Source: Bacillota bacterium
GTDB taxonomy: Bacteria > Bacillota > Dehalobacteriia > UBA4068 > UBA4997
Assembly: GCA_021771915.1 (NCBI GenBank)
Contig: JAETNY010000003.1
Span: forward strand, 153,461 to 217,460
DNA length: 64,000 bases
Reading direction: 5' to 3'
Position numbers and translations under genes: made by a program. The notes beneath the pieces were generated by a model that was given only the letters and a program-made list of their open reading frames with translations, searched no databases and was not told where the DNA came from. Shown piece after piece: positions 44,136 to 53,918 of the stretch (position 1 is its first letter; each line of letters starts with the position of its first letter).

Positions 44136-46606
44136 GCCACTTTCGCCACCAAAACGGTTATATCGTCTTTCAGACGGCCGCCGGAAAGCGCCACCGCCTT
44201 GCCCAGCAAAAACTCGGCCATAACCTGAGCGTCCTCAATGCTGTTGTCCTCCAGCAGACCAATCAGCCAGTCCAAATCTGTCTGATTATCCGCGTCCAGC
44301 AGCCCGTCGCTGGCCATAATCACCATATCCCCGGCCTCCAGCTGGGCATTGAAAATGGCCTTGTCCACTGTTTGCAGCATGCCAACCGGCAAAGAGGCGT
44401 TCTTAATCACCTGCACCTTGCCATCGCGCTTGATAAAGCTGGGCGCGGCGCCGGTTTTAATAAACTCCGCGCTGTTGTCATAGCGGTCGATAATGCACAT
44501 ATCCAGCGTAACAAATGCCTCCTCGCCGCCTTGCAGCAGCAACACGGTATTCACCGTATCCACCGCCGTATACCGGTCAAAACCAACCTCCAGCAGGTGC
44601 GTCAGCATATTAACCGCGCTGCCCGATTTCATGGCGGCCGGAATACCTGCGCCCATGCCGTCGCTAATCATCAAAAGCTGCCGTCCCTCGCCCAACGTCA
44701 CACTGTCGCCGCTATCGCCGCAAATGGGGTTGCCCTCTTTAGCCAACTGCGCCTTGCCAACAAACAGCATATTCGCGCCCTCGCGCAGCATATGAAAACA
44801 ACAACCCACGCCACAGTTATTGCCACAGCTGACCTCCTGCGTGCGGAATTTCTTTTGCAGCACCCGGCTGACCTCTTTAGCCGCCATATCGCGGCAGGCC
44901 ACCTCACCCGGGCAATCCTCCATATTAACCCAGAAATCCAGATTTTTCTCGCCCAGGTGAGTTATCTGCACACCGCTGACGGAAAGCCCCTGCTTAGCCA
45001 GCCGCCGCGCCAGCGCCTTTTCCATATAATTCAAATCGCCGCCGTTATCCAGCATTTCCCCGGCCAGCTTGTCCATAACCTCCGCCGTACCCTCCAGCTG
45101 CCCGGCCAGAAAAAGCCGGTTGCTGGCCTGCTGCAACTGCCAGTAATTATTCTGGCAATACAATTCATAAAGGCAGTTAACGGTTGCCACCAGCTCGCGC
45201 AGATGTGGGCAGCGCCGTGCAAAATTGCCCGGTACATCTTTAACATCAGCAAAACCTTTCTGCTCGGCCACATTAAACAGTCCCATTACACCACGGTAGG
45301 TATCTTCCACATCAACTGACCAGCAAAGATTATGTATGGAACAGCGATTACAAACCTGATTGCAGAGATGATTTAAAACCATTTCCACATTGCGCTCCTG
45401 CTCCTCATTACGCTTGTCCGCCGCCCCAACAGCCCGGCAGCCGTTGGCCAAATCCCGGAAAAAATGCGCCACATTCTGCAAACGCCGAGCGGAAAAGCGC
45501 AGCCGCCGCTTATTATTTTCGTCCTCCACACTGCGCAGAGATACGCCGGCAAACAGTTTCTCACCACGTTTCAGCAGACTGCCCGGCAGCAGGAACAATA
45601 AACCCACCGCCACAAAGCTGGCCAGTAAATGGTTTTGAATTTGCTGACTTTCCATAATGTAAATGCCCAGCATCACATTGCCCAGCAAAAAGCCCAAAGC
45701 CACGCCCAACCGATTAAAGCCCTTGAATGCGCCGGCCAGCAAACCGGCAAAGGCATACATGCCAATCATAGCCGGCGGCAGGGTCTGGTCCAGACTGGGC
45801 AGGATACCCATTAATGCGCCCACGCCAGCCCCAGCGCCGGCGCCGCCCCAAAGACCGGCCAGCAGTACCAGCAACCGGCTAACCACATCACGAATTTGCA
45901 AGCCGCCAATGTTAAATTCACCAAAGCCGCAAATACAGCCCAAAAACAGCACAAACAGGCAGACCAATTCGTCCGCGGACAGGCTTTTAATGTCCTCAAT
46001 CTCCTGCAAAATGCGCAAAGCAATCAGCAAAACCAGCGAAAGCCCCGCCGCAAAACAGCCCTCAAAACAGACCAGCAGCAGATTATAGGGCAAAATCTGC
46101 TCCAACAGCAACAAGTCCAGCGAGCGCAGAGCAATCAGCGCCGCCGCGCAGACAATCGGCACGGCAAACCAATCGCGTTTTTCATCACGCGGCCGCAGAT
46201 ACAAAACCAACGCCGCCAGCCCCGTAGCCACCACGTAAACCCAGGCGGCCTTACCCAGCGCCAGCAGACTGCCCACCAATACCGCCGCCAGCAAAAACGG
46301 CGCAAAATGACAATAACTCACAACAGCCGCCGAGGCAAAGGCAATGCCAAAGGGATAAAGGCCGCCCAAAACTGCCGCCTTACCCAACAACACCCCGGCC
46401 ACCAGACAAAAAATATCCACCACGCCCACATCGGGCATATGTATGCTTTTGCCCCAAAATTCTTTCTGCCAGATTGGCAGTTCCTGACCCTCCGCATCTT
46501 CTTTATCTTTTTTCAGCTGCTCCCAAAGCCGGGCTCTGGGTTTGGCCTGCGGCTCCGTTTCCGCTTCAGCGCGCCTAAAGGGAAAAACCTGCGGCTTATC
46601 CGCCAT
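44132..46606 (-). CDS. spoIIE: Stage II sporulation protein E (PP2C phosphatase)
   Basis: An 824-aa protein with about 10 N-terminal membrane segments (60-320), a linker region involved in FtsZ contact and self-assembly, and a PP2C-type phosphatase domain near the C-terminus (GDSGDSVTLG, MISDGMGAGIPAAMKSG, MASDGLLDAD). SpoIIE dephosphorylates SpoIIAA and so activates sigmaF in the forespore. The ATG at 46606 has GGAGGG 8 nt upstream; an ATG eight codons earlier is rejected. The 3' end overlaps the SLOG gene end by 4 nt. Confidence 0.96.
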   Translation of the reverse strand: MADKPQVFPFRRAEAETEPQAKPRARLWEQLKKDKEDAEGQELPIWQKEFWGKSIHMPDVGVVDIFCLVAGVLLGKAAVLGGLYPFGIAFASAAVVSYCHFAPFLLAAVLVGSLLALGKAAWVYVVATGLAALVLYLRPRDEKRDWFAVPIVCAAALIALRSLDLLLLEQILPYNLLLVCFEGCFAAGLSLVLLIALRILQEIEDIKSLSADELVCLFVLFLGCICGFGEFNIGGLQIRDVVSRLLVLLAGLWGGAGAGAGVGALMGILPSLDQTLPPAMIGMYAFAGLLAGAFKGFNRLGVALGFLLGNVMLGIYIMESQQIQNHLLASFVAVGLLFLLPGSLLKRGEKLFAGVSLRSVEDENNKRRLRFSARRLQNVAHFFRDLANGCRAVGAADKRNEEQERNVEMVLNHLCNQVCNRCSIHNLCWSVDVEDTYRGVMGLFNVAEQKGFADVKDVPGNFARRCPHLRELVATVNCLYELYCQNNYWQLQQASNRLFLAGQLEGTAEVMDKLAGEMLDNGGDLNYMEKALARRLAKQGLSVSGVQITHLGEKNLDFWVNMEDCPGEVACRDMAAKEVSRVLQKKFRTQEVSCGNNCGVGCCFHMLREGANMLFVGKAQLAKEGNPICGDSGDSVTLGEGRQLLMISDGMGAGIPAAMKSGSAVNMLTHLLEVGFDRYTAVDTVNTVLLLQGGEEAFVTLDMCIIDRYDNSAEFIKTGAAPSFIKRDGKVQVIKNASLPVGMLQTVDKAIFNAQLEAGDMVIMASDGLLDADNQTDLDWLIGLLEDNSIEDAQVMAEFLLGKAVALSGGRLKDDITVLVAKVA

Positions 46607-46774
46607 CAAAATCACCCTCCGTCCAAACATCTAAACTTATAAAAGATATAATCAAAAGCTTTATCAATATAAGTATATATGCTGACGGCAAAAAAACGTG
46701 TCGCAACCGGGCGGCCAATGCCAGTTTTCGTTCGCCTGTTTCAGCCCCCAAACAGCATTATACGGCATAATCAT

Positions 46775-46817
46775 AAATAAACACCGACGTTTTCCAAGAG
46801 AACGACGGTGTTTATTT
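46775..46817. terminator. Hairpin terminator upstream of spoIIE / downstream of the 307-aa gene
   Basis: AAATAAACACCGACGTT pairs with AACGACGGTGTTTATTT (17 nt, one mismatch) around a 9-nt loop. It ends transcription coming from 47.8 kb on the minus strand. Confidence 0.75.
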
Positions 46818-46849
46818 ATACCGGCAACAACCAATTTTGAACCTGATAG

Positions 46850-47773
46850 CTAAACTTCCCGCTTATCCTCCGGGTGATATAAAATGCGCCGATAATCGCT
46901 ATCGCGGCTGTCCATATCGCCCAGATACATACGCTGATGTTCCGGCACGGCTTCATATTTTTGCCGCAGGTTCTCTCGCGTCCAGTCGCATGGCTCCTCC
47001 AGATAATAATGATACGCCCGGCGGCAAATATCAATGCTGTCCTCCTCGCCCAGCAGTTCAGACAAATCATCGGCAATCTCTTGCAGCTTATCCCGAACCG
47101 ACACTTCATACAGGCCCTCCATGGGGGCCAGCAGCAAATCGCCCAGGCAAAAAATCGTCACCCATTCCTCCTGCGCCAGCTTGGTGCAAAGCGTGCCCTG
47201 GGCAAAAAGCTGCTCGATTTCTTCCATATTATAATATTTCGGCCCCATGCCGTCCAGCTGCACCGTCTTGTCCGCAAAAACCGTCAACGCCGTCAGATAC
47301 AAGCGGCCGTCCTGCCGACAGAAAATATAATTACCCTTGCCGTCCCAGAAATCATAGCCGAAGCCCGGCTTTTGCTTGCAGGGCGTGGGGCTGGCCGTAA
47401 ATCCCACCCGCAGCTTATCCCATTTGGCGGTTTCGCTGGGCGTGGTCTGATAAATATTGGCCATTTCCGGGTTAAGGTCCTGCACCATTTCCCACACCTG
47501 CTGATAAAAGCTTTCGGCGTTATGCGTCCAGCGCGCCTGCCGGATAAAAAAATCCCCCAGATTATGTACGGAAAGGTACTGGCCCTCCGGCACGCTCGGC
47601 ATCACCCAGCCCCGGCGCAAGTCTTCCTTAAACTGCTGCAAATCACTCTTATGCCAACAGCTGACAATACCGTCTGCGTAAATAGCCATTTGAATAAGAA
47701 AATAATTGCTGTTATGAATAATTGCCGGGATACATACCCCCTCCACCAGCTGTTTTCGATAAACCCTGCCCAT
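46850..47773 (-). CDS. Uncharacterised 307-aa protein with internal duplication
   Basis: I do not recognise the family. It is soluble and rich in Trp, Tyr and Cys. Two segments look related: residues about 26-78 (IQMAIYADGIV ... LSVHNLGDFFI) and about 155-222 (TALTVFADKTV ... VTIFCLGDLLL), each a strand, about 35 residues, then LGDhhh. The C-terminal 80 residues are helical and charged. AGGGGGAT precedes the ATG. It follows the CPBP protease by 12 nt. Confidence 0.75.
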   Translation of the reverse strand: MGRVYRKQLVEGVCIPAIIHNSNYFLIQMAIYADGIVSCWHKSDLQQFKEDLRRGWVMPSVPEGQYLSVHNLGDFFIRQARWTHNAESFYQQVWEMVQDLNPEMANIYQTTPSETAKWDKLRVGFTASPTPCKQKPGFGYDFWDGKGNYIFCRQDGRLYLTALTVFADKTVQLDGMGPKYYNMEEIEQLFAQGTLCTKLAQEEWVTIFCLGDLLLAPMEGLYEVSVRDKLQEIADDLSELLGEEDSIDICRRAYHYYLEEPCDWTRENLRQKYEAVPEHQRMYLGDMDSRDSDYRRILYHPEDKREV

Positions 47774-47785
47774 ATTCTCATCCCC

Positions 47786-48790
47786 CTAATATTTTTTTTC
47801 CGCCCTCTCGTTCATAGTTGGCAAACGACCATTATCCGCCCTGAAGCACGGCGAAAAAATTGCCCAGCCAAACAGCGCCAAATCAACAGCAAGCAAAAGC
47901 AGCCCGGATAACAGCATTTCCGAAACCGTTGCCAGCGCTTCGTCCGCGGCCTGATTACCGGAAACAAAACCAACTATGCTGTTATTAAGATAATGCAGAA
48001 TAACCGGCAGCCAGATGTTGTCGGTTTTCAAATATGCCCAGGCATAGAAAATCCCCAGAGAAATACAGGTTATTATCTGCATAAGCAGCAGAAAATGCCA
48101 CTGCTGCGGTGAATTCATAATTTTCACCGGCAAATGCCACACGCCCCAGATTACGCCCAGCAGCAGCACGCCACGGCGCAGACCGTATTTTTTCTGCAAA
48201 AGCGGCTGCAAAAAATAACGCCAGCCGTATTCCTCGCCCAGAATATTAACAAGCGAGAAGAAAAAGCCCAACGGCAGCTGCAAGAGTAAAAAAGACCAGG
48301 CAGCACCGTCTACCAAAAAAGCAGGCAGGGAAAATTCATTCTCGCCCAGGCAGGCAAAAACAACCTCCCTTAACAACAGCAGCGCCACATAAAGGCCGGC
48401 TATCAGCGCGCATTGCCGCCAGCAACCGCCCTGCAAACCATAAGCCCGGCGGCGCTCCGCGCTTTCAAACCAGAGCAAAAACCACAAAGGCAGCGACAGA
48501 AGCGGCAAAATTGCCTCTGCGTCTTTGTAAAAATCCGCAAACGGCAAAAAAACATTTAGCAGCGCCAGCAACAGATAAACGCCGCCAATCAGCAGATAAG
48601 CCACAAAAAACAGCCGGGGCAGCCGCTCGTCATGGCGGCGCGTCAGCAGTGCCACCAAAATTGCCGCTATGGCAGGAGTCAGCATATAATCAGCCGCCGA
48701 ACCGCCGTTCAGCAACGGCACGGCAGCCAGCGCGGAGCCAACCAGCAGCAACAGCAGAAAAAGCCGCAGCTGTTTATTCTCAGTAAACAT
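47786..48790 (-). CDS. CPBP family intramembrane glutamic endopeptidase
   Basis: A 334-aa membrane protein with about eight segments. The CAAX/CPBP protease motifs are seen: LGEEYGWRYFLQPLLQ (motif 1 with the Glu pair) and WGVWHLPVKI (motif 2 His). Family members include CAAX prenyl proteases and bacterial proteins linked with bacteriocin immunity or surface processing; substrate unknown. Next to the unknown 307-aa gene, likely co-transcribed. Confidence 0.88.
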   Translation of the reverse strand: MFTENKQLRLFLLLLLVGSALAAVPLLNGGSAADYMLTPAIAAILVALLTRRHDERLPRLFFVAYLLIGGVYLLLALLNVFLPFADFYKDAEAILPLLSLPLWFLLWFESAERRRAYGLQGGCWRQCALIAGLYVALLLLREVVFACLGENEFSLPAFLVDGAAWSFLLLQLPLGFFFSLVNILGEEYGWRYFLQPLLQKKYGLRRGVLLLGVIWGVWHLPVKIMNSPQQWHFLLLMQIITCISLGIFYAWAYLKTDNIWLPVILHYLNNSIVGFVSGNQAADEALATVSEMLLSGLLLLAVDLALFGWAIFSPCFRADNGRLPTMNERAEKKY

Positions 48791-48828
48791 ACTCTATCAC
48801 TTCTCAAATTAATTTTAATAATCTATCG

Positions 48829-49779
48829 TCACTTTATCGAATTGATTTTGCGCAGCAAAACATAGCACAGCACGATTGTCAGAATACACACCAGCAGCAC
48901 CACCAGAGTGGTCAGCGCATGGCCGGCCAGGGGCATTGGCAAATTCATGCCGAAAAAGCTGGTGATAAAAGTCGGCACGGCCACCATCAGCGTAATCATC
49001 GCCAGAAAATTCATCACCTTGCTCAGGTTGTTGTTGGCAATCGCCGCCAGCGCGTCCATGGAGTTCTTTAAAATGGTGGTGTAAATATCCGCCATTTCTA
49101 CCGCCTGCTTGTTCTCAATAATCACATCGTCCAGCAAATCGCGGTCTTCCTCATACATACGGATTGTTCTGGTGCGGAAAAGTTTTTCCATAACCTTATC
49201 ATTAGAACGCAAAGAAGTGGTAAAATAAACCAGACTCTTTTGCAGGTTAAGCAGGCTGTTCAGGTCGTCATTATTCATATTCTGGCGCAATCTGGCCTCC
49301 AGCGCTTCATAGCGGCGGTTGATATCGCGCAGAAATTTCAAATATATATTGGTTTGTATCTGCAAAATTTGCAGCGTCAAACGTGTTTTCTTAAAGGTTG
49401 CAGCGGATTTCACCCGGCCGCCGGCAAAGCTGTTATACAAATCCAGCTGGTTCAAACTGATAGTCACAAAAAAATCTTCATTCTGCACAATGCCCAGCGG
49501 CATGGTATCATAAATTACAGCCGAATTTGTAACCACCGGCACGTCTACGATAATCAGAATTTGGCCGTCCTCCGTTTCCACACGCGCCAATTCCTCATCA
49601 TCGAGAGGATAACGGATAAACTCTTCGGCAATACCGGTCTGCTCGCTCACCAGCCGAATTTCCTCCGGCGTGGGATTAACCAAATTCAGCCAATCCCCTT
49701 TCTGCATGGTTGCCACCTGCTGCATGGCCGGCGGATTATCCGCCTGTCCCAGCTGCGGCGTTCTATAAATCGTCAGCAT
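48829..49779 (-). CDS. corA: CorA-family Mg2+/divalent cation transporter
   Basis: A 316-aa CorA-type channel with a large N-terminal cytoplasmic domain and two C-terminal membrane segments (about 255-275 and 290-310). The signature is FFGMNLPMP, with GMN at the pore. Most members move Mg2+; some move Co2+ or Ni2+. AAGGAGG precedes the ATG. A leader of unknown structure with a candidate small ORF lies upstream. Confidence 0.93.
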   Translation of the reverse strand: MLTIYRTPQLGQADNPPAMQQVATMQKGDWLNLVNPTPEEIRLVSEQTGIAEEFIRYPLDDEELARVETEDGQILIIVDVPVVTNSAVIYDTMPLGIVQNEDFFVTISLNQLDLYNSFAGGRVKSAATFKKTRLTLQILQIQTNIYLKFLRDINRRYEALEARLRQNMNNDDLNSLLNLQKSLVYFTTSLRSNDKVMEKLFRTRTIRMYEEDRDLLDDVIIENKQAVEMADIYTTILKNSMDALAAIANNNLSKVMNFLAMITLMVAVPTFITSFFGMNLPMPLAGHALTTLVVLLVCILTIVLCYVLLRKINSIK

Positions 49780-49828
49780 GACACATTCCTCCTTATTTCA
49801 GAGCGCGCCAAAACCACGATTACGGCAT

Positions 49829-49897
49829 TTACCAGCCATGGCCGGCGCTATCTATGCACTTTGTTATCTTGGGTTTACTGCCAGTGTCGCCGTCCAT
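49829..49897 (-). CDS. Candidate 22-codon leader ORF upstream of corA
   Basis: An ATG at 49897 has AGAGGTG 6-7 nt upstream, a good ribosome site. The 22-aa peptide starts MDGDTGSKPKITKC and ends with AGHGW. Its stop codon lies 50 nt before corA. It may be a regulatory leader peptide or a real microprotein. It has one proline only, unlike MgtL. Confidence 0.4.
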   Translation of the reverse strand: MDGDTGSKPKITKCIDSAGHGW

Positions 49898-50101
49898 ATT
49901 TCTCACCTCTCTTTTAGGGCTGCAACTTGCCGATAAAATTCCTATCTTATATAATACATCTAAAAAGACCGTTTGAACAGACTTTTTCTAAATTTTTTTT
50001 GATATTTACAAGATTTTTTTTCCGTATTGTGCTATACTTAATTACAAATACTTAAATCTACTCCAGCCATCATATTTAAGAAAGGCAAGTGAATTAACAT
50101 T
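49898..50101. other. Intergenic region between corA leader and glmU
   Basis: About 200 AT-rich bases separating the divergent corA and glmU. An imperfect inverted repeat (AAAAAG...CTTTTT) lies near 49960-49986. A TATACT at about 50034 could be the glmU -10 box, without a clear -35. No riboswitch of a class I know was recognised. Confidence 0.4.
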
Positions 50102-51544
50102 ATGGCAACAAATTCAATAAATACTACCGCTATCATCATGGCGGCCGGCAAAGGCACGCGCATGAAATCCAACCTGCCCAAAGTACTGCACAAGGCGGCC
50201 GGGCGCACCATGCTGGGTCAGGTCTGGCATGAAGTGCGCGCTGCCGGCATAGATAACTGCGTAATCGTGGTCGGACACGGCGCCGAGCAGGTGCAAGCCA
50301 GTCTGGCCGGGGAGCCGGGCTGCCGCTTCGCCCTGCAAATGCCGCAGCTGGGCACCGGTCATTGCGTACAACAGGCTCTGCCGCAAATTCTGCCGCAGAC
50401 GCAGGCCGTTTTAATCCTCTGCGGCGATACACCGCTGCTGCGCGCCCAAACTATCAATGCCATGTATCAGCGTTATGCCGCCAGCCAGCAGAAAGACAAC
50501 CAGCCGCTGGCCGGGCTGCTGCTTACCACAATTTTGGATAACCCCCACGGCTACGGCCGCATTGTGCGGAATAACGACGGCAGTGTTACGGCCATTGTAG
50601 AAGAAAAAGACGCCAGCGCCGAACAAAGGCAGATACGGGAAATCAACGCCGGCGCTTACATATTTAATTATGCGGCGCTGCAAAGCGCTTTAGCGCGTCT
50701 GGATAATAATAATGCGCAGGGCGAATATTATCTGACGGACGTTATCAGCCTGCTGGCGGCGGACGGTCAGCGGCTGGATACCCTGCCGGCAGCCGACCCA
50801 CTGGAAACCACCGGCGTTAATGACCGCGTGCAGCTGGCTGCCGCCGCCGCTGAACTTTTTCGCCGCAAAGCAGAAGAATTAATGCTGGCCGGCGTAACAA
50901 TCATCAACCCGGTTTCCTGTTGCATAGAAATGGACGTGCAGGTGGGCGCGGACACTATTATTTATCCCAACTGCCAGCTGCGTGGCCAGACCAGCATTGG
51001 CAGCGGCTGTGTTATTGACAGCGATTGTCTTATTACCGATAGCCAAATTGGCAATGACTGCACAATTACTAAATCCGTGCTTAATCAGGCCACAATCGGC
51101 GACAGAGCCAACATCGGACCGTTCGCCTATCTGCGCCCCGGCGCAAACCTGGCCGAAGACGTAAAGGTTGGCGATTTTGCAGAGTTGAAAAACGCTCGCA
51201 TTGGCCGCGGCAGCAAAATACCGCATCTTTCTTATATCGGCGACGCCGAGGTGGGAGAAAACGTCAATATCGGTTGCGGCACCATTACCTGCAACTATGA
51301 CGGCGTAAACAAGCACCTGACCAAAATCGGCAATAATGTTTTTGTCGGCAGCAACAGCAATCTGGTAGCGCCGGTGGAGGTGCAGGACGACGCATTTATC
51401 GCCGCCGGCAGCACGATTACCAAGCAGGTCGGCGCCGGTGCGTTAGCTGTGGAGCGCAGTCCACAGCGTGAGATTGCCAACTGGGGGCGAGAAAAGAGCC
51501 CCAAGGCGCTGGCTGCTATCAAATCCTCGCCCAAACAGGACTAA
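50102..51544 (+). CDS. glmU: Bifunctional UDP-N-acetylglucosamine pyrophosphorylase / glucosamine-1-phosphate N-acetyltransferase
   Basis: A 480-aa two-domain enzyme that makes UDP-GlcNAc for cell wall synthesis. The N-terminal uridylyltransferase has IIMAAGKGTRMKSNLPKVLH; the C-terminal acetyltransferase is a left-handed beta helix of hexapeptide repeats (about 265-450), with GDFAELKNARIG and NVNIGCGTITCNYDG. It precedes prs and tyrS on the same strand, a frequent order in Bacillota. Confidence 0.97.
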   Translation: MATNSINTTAIIMAAGKGTRMKSNLPKVLHKAAGRTMLGQVWHEVRAAGIDNCVIVVGHGAEQVQASLAGEPGCRFALQMPQLGTGHCVQQALPQILPQTQAVLILCGDTPLLRAQTINAMYQRYAASQQKDNQPLAGLLLTTILDNPHGYGRIVRNNDGSVTAIVEEKDASAEQRQIREINAGAYIFNYAALQSALARLDNNNAQGEYYLTDVISLLAADGQRLDTLPAADPLETTGVNDRVQLAAAAAELFRRKAEELMLAGVTIINPVSCCIEMDVQVGADTIIYPNCQLRGQTSIGSGCVIDSDCLITDSQIGNDCTITKSVLNQATIGDRANIGPFAYLRPGANLAEDVKVGDFAELKNARIGRGSKIPHLSYIGDAEVGENVNIGCGTITCNYDGVNKHLTKIGNNVFVGSNSNLVAPVEVQDDAFIAAGSTITKQVGAGALAVERSPQREIANWGREKSPKALAAIKSSPKQD

Positions 51545-51665
51545 TTCCGTCAAAAAAACATAAAAAAACCTTAAAGTCAACAGGAAAAACCCAAAACCCG
51601 GCGAATAATTTTAAGGTAATATAAGCTTTTTTGATTTTTTATTAACCCAGGGAGGAATTTTTAAA

Positions 51666-52613
51666 ATGAGCGATACTGCTTTACAAATCTTTACCGGCAA
51701 CGCCCACCCAGAGTTGGCTCAGGAAATCGTGGATTATCTTGACATAAGCTTGGGCAAAGCAAAAGTTTCCAAATTCAAAGACGGCGAAATACGTCTGGAA
51801 ATTAATGAGAGTGTGCGAGGCAACAATGTTTTTATTGTTCAGCCAACCTGCTACCCGGTTAATGAAAATTTGATGGAATTGTTGATTATGATAGACGCTA
51901 TCCGGCGTGCTTCCGCAAAATCTATCACCGCGGTTATTCCCTATTACGGCTATGCCCGACAGGAGCGCAAGCAAAAACCGCGCGAGCCGATTTCTGCCAA
52001 ACTGGTAGCCAATCTTTTGACTGCCGCCGGCGCTGACCGCATGGTAACGATTGACCTGCATACCAGTTCTATCCAGGGATTTTTTGATATCCCGGTTGAC
52101 CATATGCCGGCCGCGCCCCTGTTAGCGGACTATTATCTGAAGAAAAATATGGAAAATATTGTAGTGGTATCGCCAGATATCGGCGGCGTAACCCGGGCGC
52201 GTAACATTGCCGCCCGTCTGAACTGCGGCCTGGCAATTATTGATAAACGCCGGCCGGAGCCGAACCAGGCTGAGATTATGGGCATAATCGGCGACGTTAA
52301 GGGTAAAAATGTTATTATGGTTGACGATATGATTGATACAGCCGGCACAATTACCAACGGCGCGAACTTCCTGTATGAACAGGCCGGCGCCAAAGAAGTT
52401 TATGCCTGCTGCACCCATGCTGTTTTCACGCCGCCGGCCGTGGAGCGGATTGAAAATTCAGCAATTAAGGAAATGCTGATTACCAACACCATTCCGCTGA
52501 CTCAGGAAGAACGTCAGTGCGAAAAAATCCAGACGGTATCTATTGCACCGCTGCTGGGACGCACTATCGAATATATTCACAACAAAAAATCAGTAAGCGA
52601 AATATTTGAATAG
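51666..52613 (+). CDS. prs: Ribose-phosphate pyrophosphokinase
   Basis: A 315-aa PRPP synthetase. [16 protein letters not shown], the ATP loop [10 protein letters not shown], the flexible catalytic loop and the PRPP motif [13 protein letters not shown] are all intact. It supplies PRPP for purine, pyrimidine, NAD, His and Trp synthesis. AGGGAGG lies before the ATG. Length is normal for class I. Confidence 0.98.
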   Translation: MSDTALQIFTGNAHPELAQEIVDYLDISLGKAKVSKFKDGEIRLEINESVRGNNVFIVQPTCYPVNENLMELLIMIDAIRRASAKSITAVIPYYGYARQERKQKPREPISAKLVANLLTAAGADRMVTIDLHTSSIQGFFDIPVDHMPAAPLLADYYLKKNMENIVVVSPDIGGVTRARNIAARLNCGLAIIDKRRPEPNQAEIMGIIGDVKGKNVIMVDDMIDTAGTITNGANFLYEQAGAKEVYACCTHAVFTPPAVERIENSAIKEMLITNTIPLTQEERQCEKIQTVSIAPLLGRTIEYIHNKKSVSEIFE

Positions 52614-52625
52614 GGAGCCATTTTG

Positions 52626-53864
52626 ATGACTAATGTTTTTGATATCTTAACCGAACGCGGCTATATTGAGCAAAGCACGGACAACTCAATCCGTGACCTT
52701 TTGGGCAATGAAAGCGTTACTTTCTATATCGGTTTTGACCCGACTGCGGACAGTCTGCACGTTGGCCATTTCATTCAGATTATGGTGATGTCGCATATGC
52801 AGCGCGCCGGCCACCGCCCGATTGCACTTTTCGGCGGCGGCACCGGCATGATTGGCGACCCCTCCGGCCGCACCGATATGCGCAAGATGATGACGCAAGA
52901 AACTATCCTGAACAATATTGCCGCTTTTCGCAAACAGATGAGCCGCTTTATTGATTTTGACAGCGATATTCCCAACCGGGCGCTGATGGTTAATAATGGC
53001 GACTGGCTGTTGAACCTGAATTATGTGGAATTTATCCGTGAGGTTGGCACTCATTTTTCCGTCAACCGCATGCTGACAGCCGAATGTTTTAAAAACCGGC
53101 TGGAAAGAGGCCTTTCTTTCTTTGAATTTAACTATATGCTGATGCAAAGCTATGACTTTTTACAGCTATATCGCAAATATAATTGCAAAATGCAGCTGGG
53201 CGGCAACGACCAATGGTCTAACATCATTGGCGGCGTGGAATTATGCCGGCGCATGGACAGCGCGCAGGTTTACGGCCTGACCTTTAAGCTGCTGACTAAC
53301 AGCCAGGGCAAGAAGATGGGCAAGACAGAAAGCGGCGCACTCTGGCTGGACGCAGCCAAAACCTCGCCCTACGATTTTTACCAGTATTGGCGCAATATTG
53401 ACGATGCTGATGTGGAAAACTGCCTGGCGCTGCTAACATTCCTGCCTATGGAAGAAGTACGGCGCCTGGGTGCGCTCAAAGACGCGGCTATCAATGAAGC
53501 CAAGGCGCGGCTGGCCTATGAAGTCACCAAGCTGGTACACGGCGAGGAAGAAGCAGAAAAAGCACAGGCGGCGGCGCAGGCGCTTTTCGCCCCGAATGCC
53601 GGCCTCAATACTGCCGATTTGCCCGGCACCAACCTGCCAGCGGCTGATTTGGCGGCTGGTCTGGATATTCTGGCTTTGTTGACGCGCTGTGGTCTGATTA
53701 AAAGCAATGGAGAAGGTCGCCGTTTAATTGCTGACGGCGGCGTTTACCTGAATAGTGAACGCGTGGCGGAACATACCCGGCCGATTACTGAAGCAGATTT
53801 TGCCGATGGCCGCCTGTTACTGCGCAAAGGCAAAAAAGTTTATCATCAGGTAACTTTAAGTTGA
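52626..53864 (+). CDS. tyrS: Tyrosyl-tRNA synthetase
   Basis: A 412-aa class I synthetase. HIGH-type motif HVGHF, tyrosine-binding [14 protein letters not shown] segment [15 protein letters not shown]-type KMGKT, and a C-terminal S4 domain ([16 protein letters not shown]). The ATG at 52626 has GGGAG 8 nt upstream; the preceding TTG is less suitable. It follows prs by 12 nt. No T-box leader is seen. Confidence 0.97.
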   Translation: MTNVFDILTERGYIEQSTDNSIRDLLGNESVTFYIGFDPTADSLHVGHFIQIMVMSHMQRAGHRPIALFGGGTGMIGDPSGRTDMRKMMTQETILNNIAAFRKQMSRFIDFDSDIPNRALMVNNGDWLLNLNYVEFIREVGTHFSVNRMLTAECFKNRLERGLSFFEFNYMLMQSYDFLQLYRKYNCKMQLGGNDQWSNIIGGVELCRRMDSAQVYGLTFKLLTNSQGKKMGKTESGALWLDAAKTSPYDFYQYWRNIDDADVENCLALLTFLPMEEVRRLGALKDAAINEAKARLAYEVTKLVHGEEEAEKAQAAAQALFAPNAGLNTADLPGTNLPAADLAAGLDILALLTRCGLIKSNGEGRRLIADGGVYLNSERVAEHTRPITEADFADGRLLLRKGKKVYHQVTLS

Positions 53865-53918
53865 CCAATGAGTTGGAAAACTCAAAAAATAAATATTTTT
53901 TAGAAGAGGTGTATTAAA

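Noticed and set aside
46937..47911. 324-codon open frame on plus strand
   Set aside because: Antisense to the 307-aa gene and the CPBP gene; no ribosome site and no recognisable domain, while the minus frame has AGGGGGAT and sensible composition.
49780..49990. M-box (Mg2+) riboswitch before corA
   Set aside because: The GGTGAG start is superficially similar, but the leader is too short and lacks the conserved later helices.
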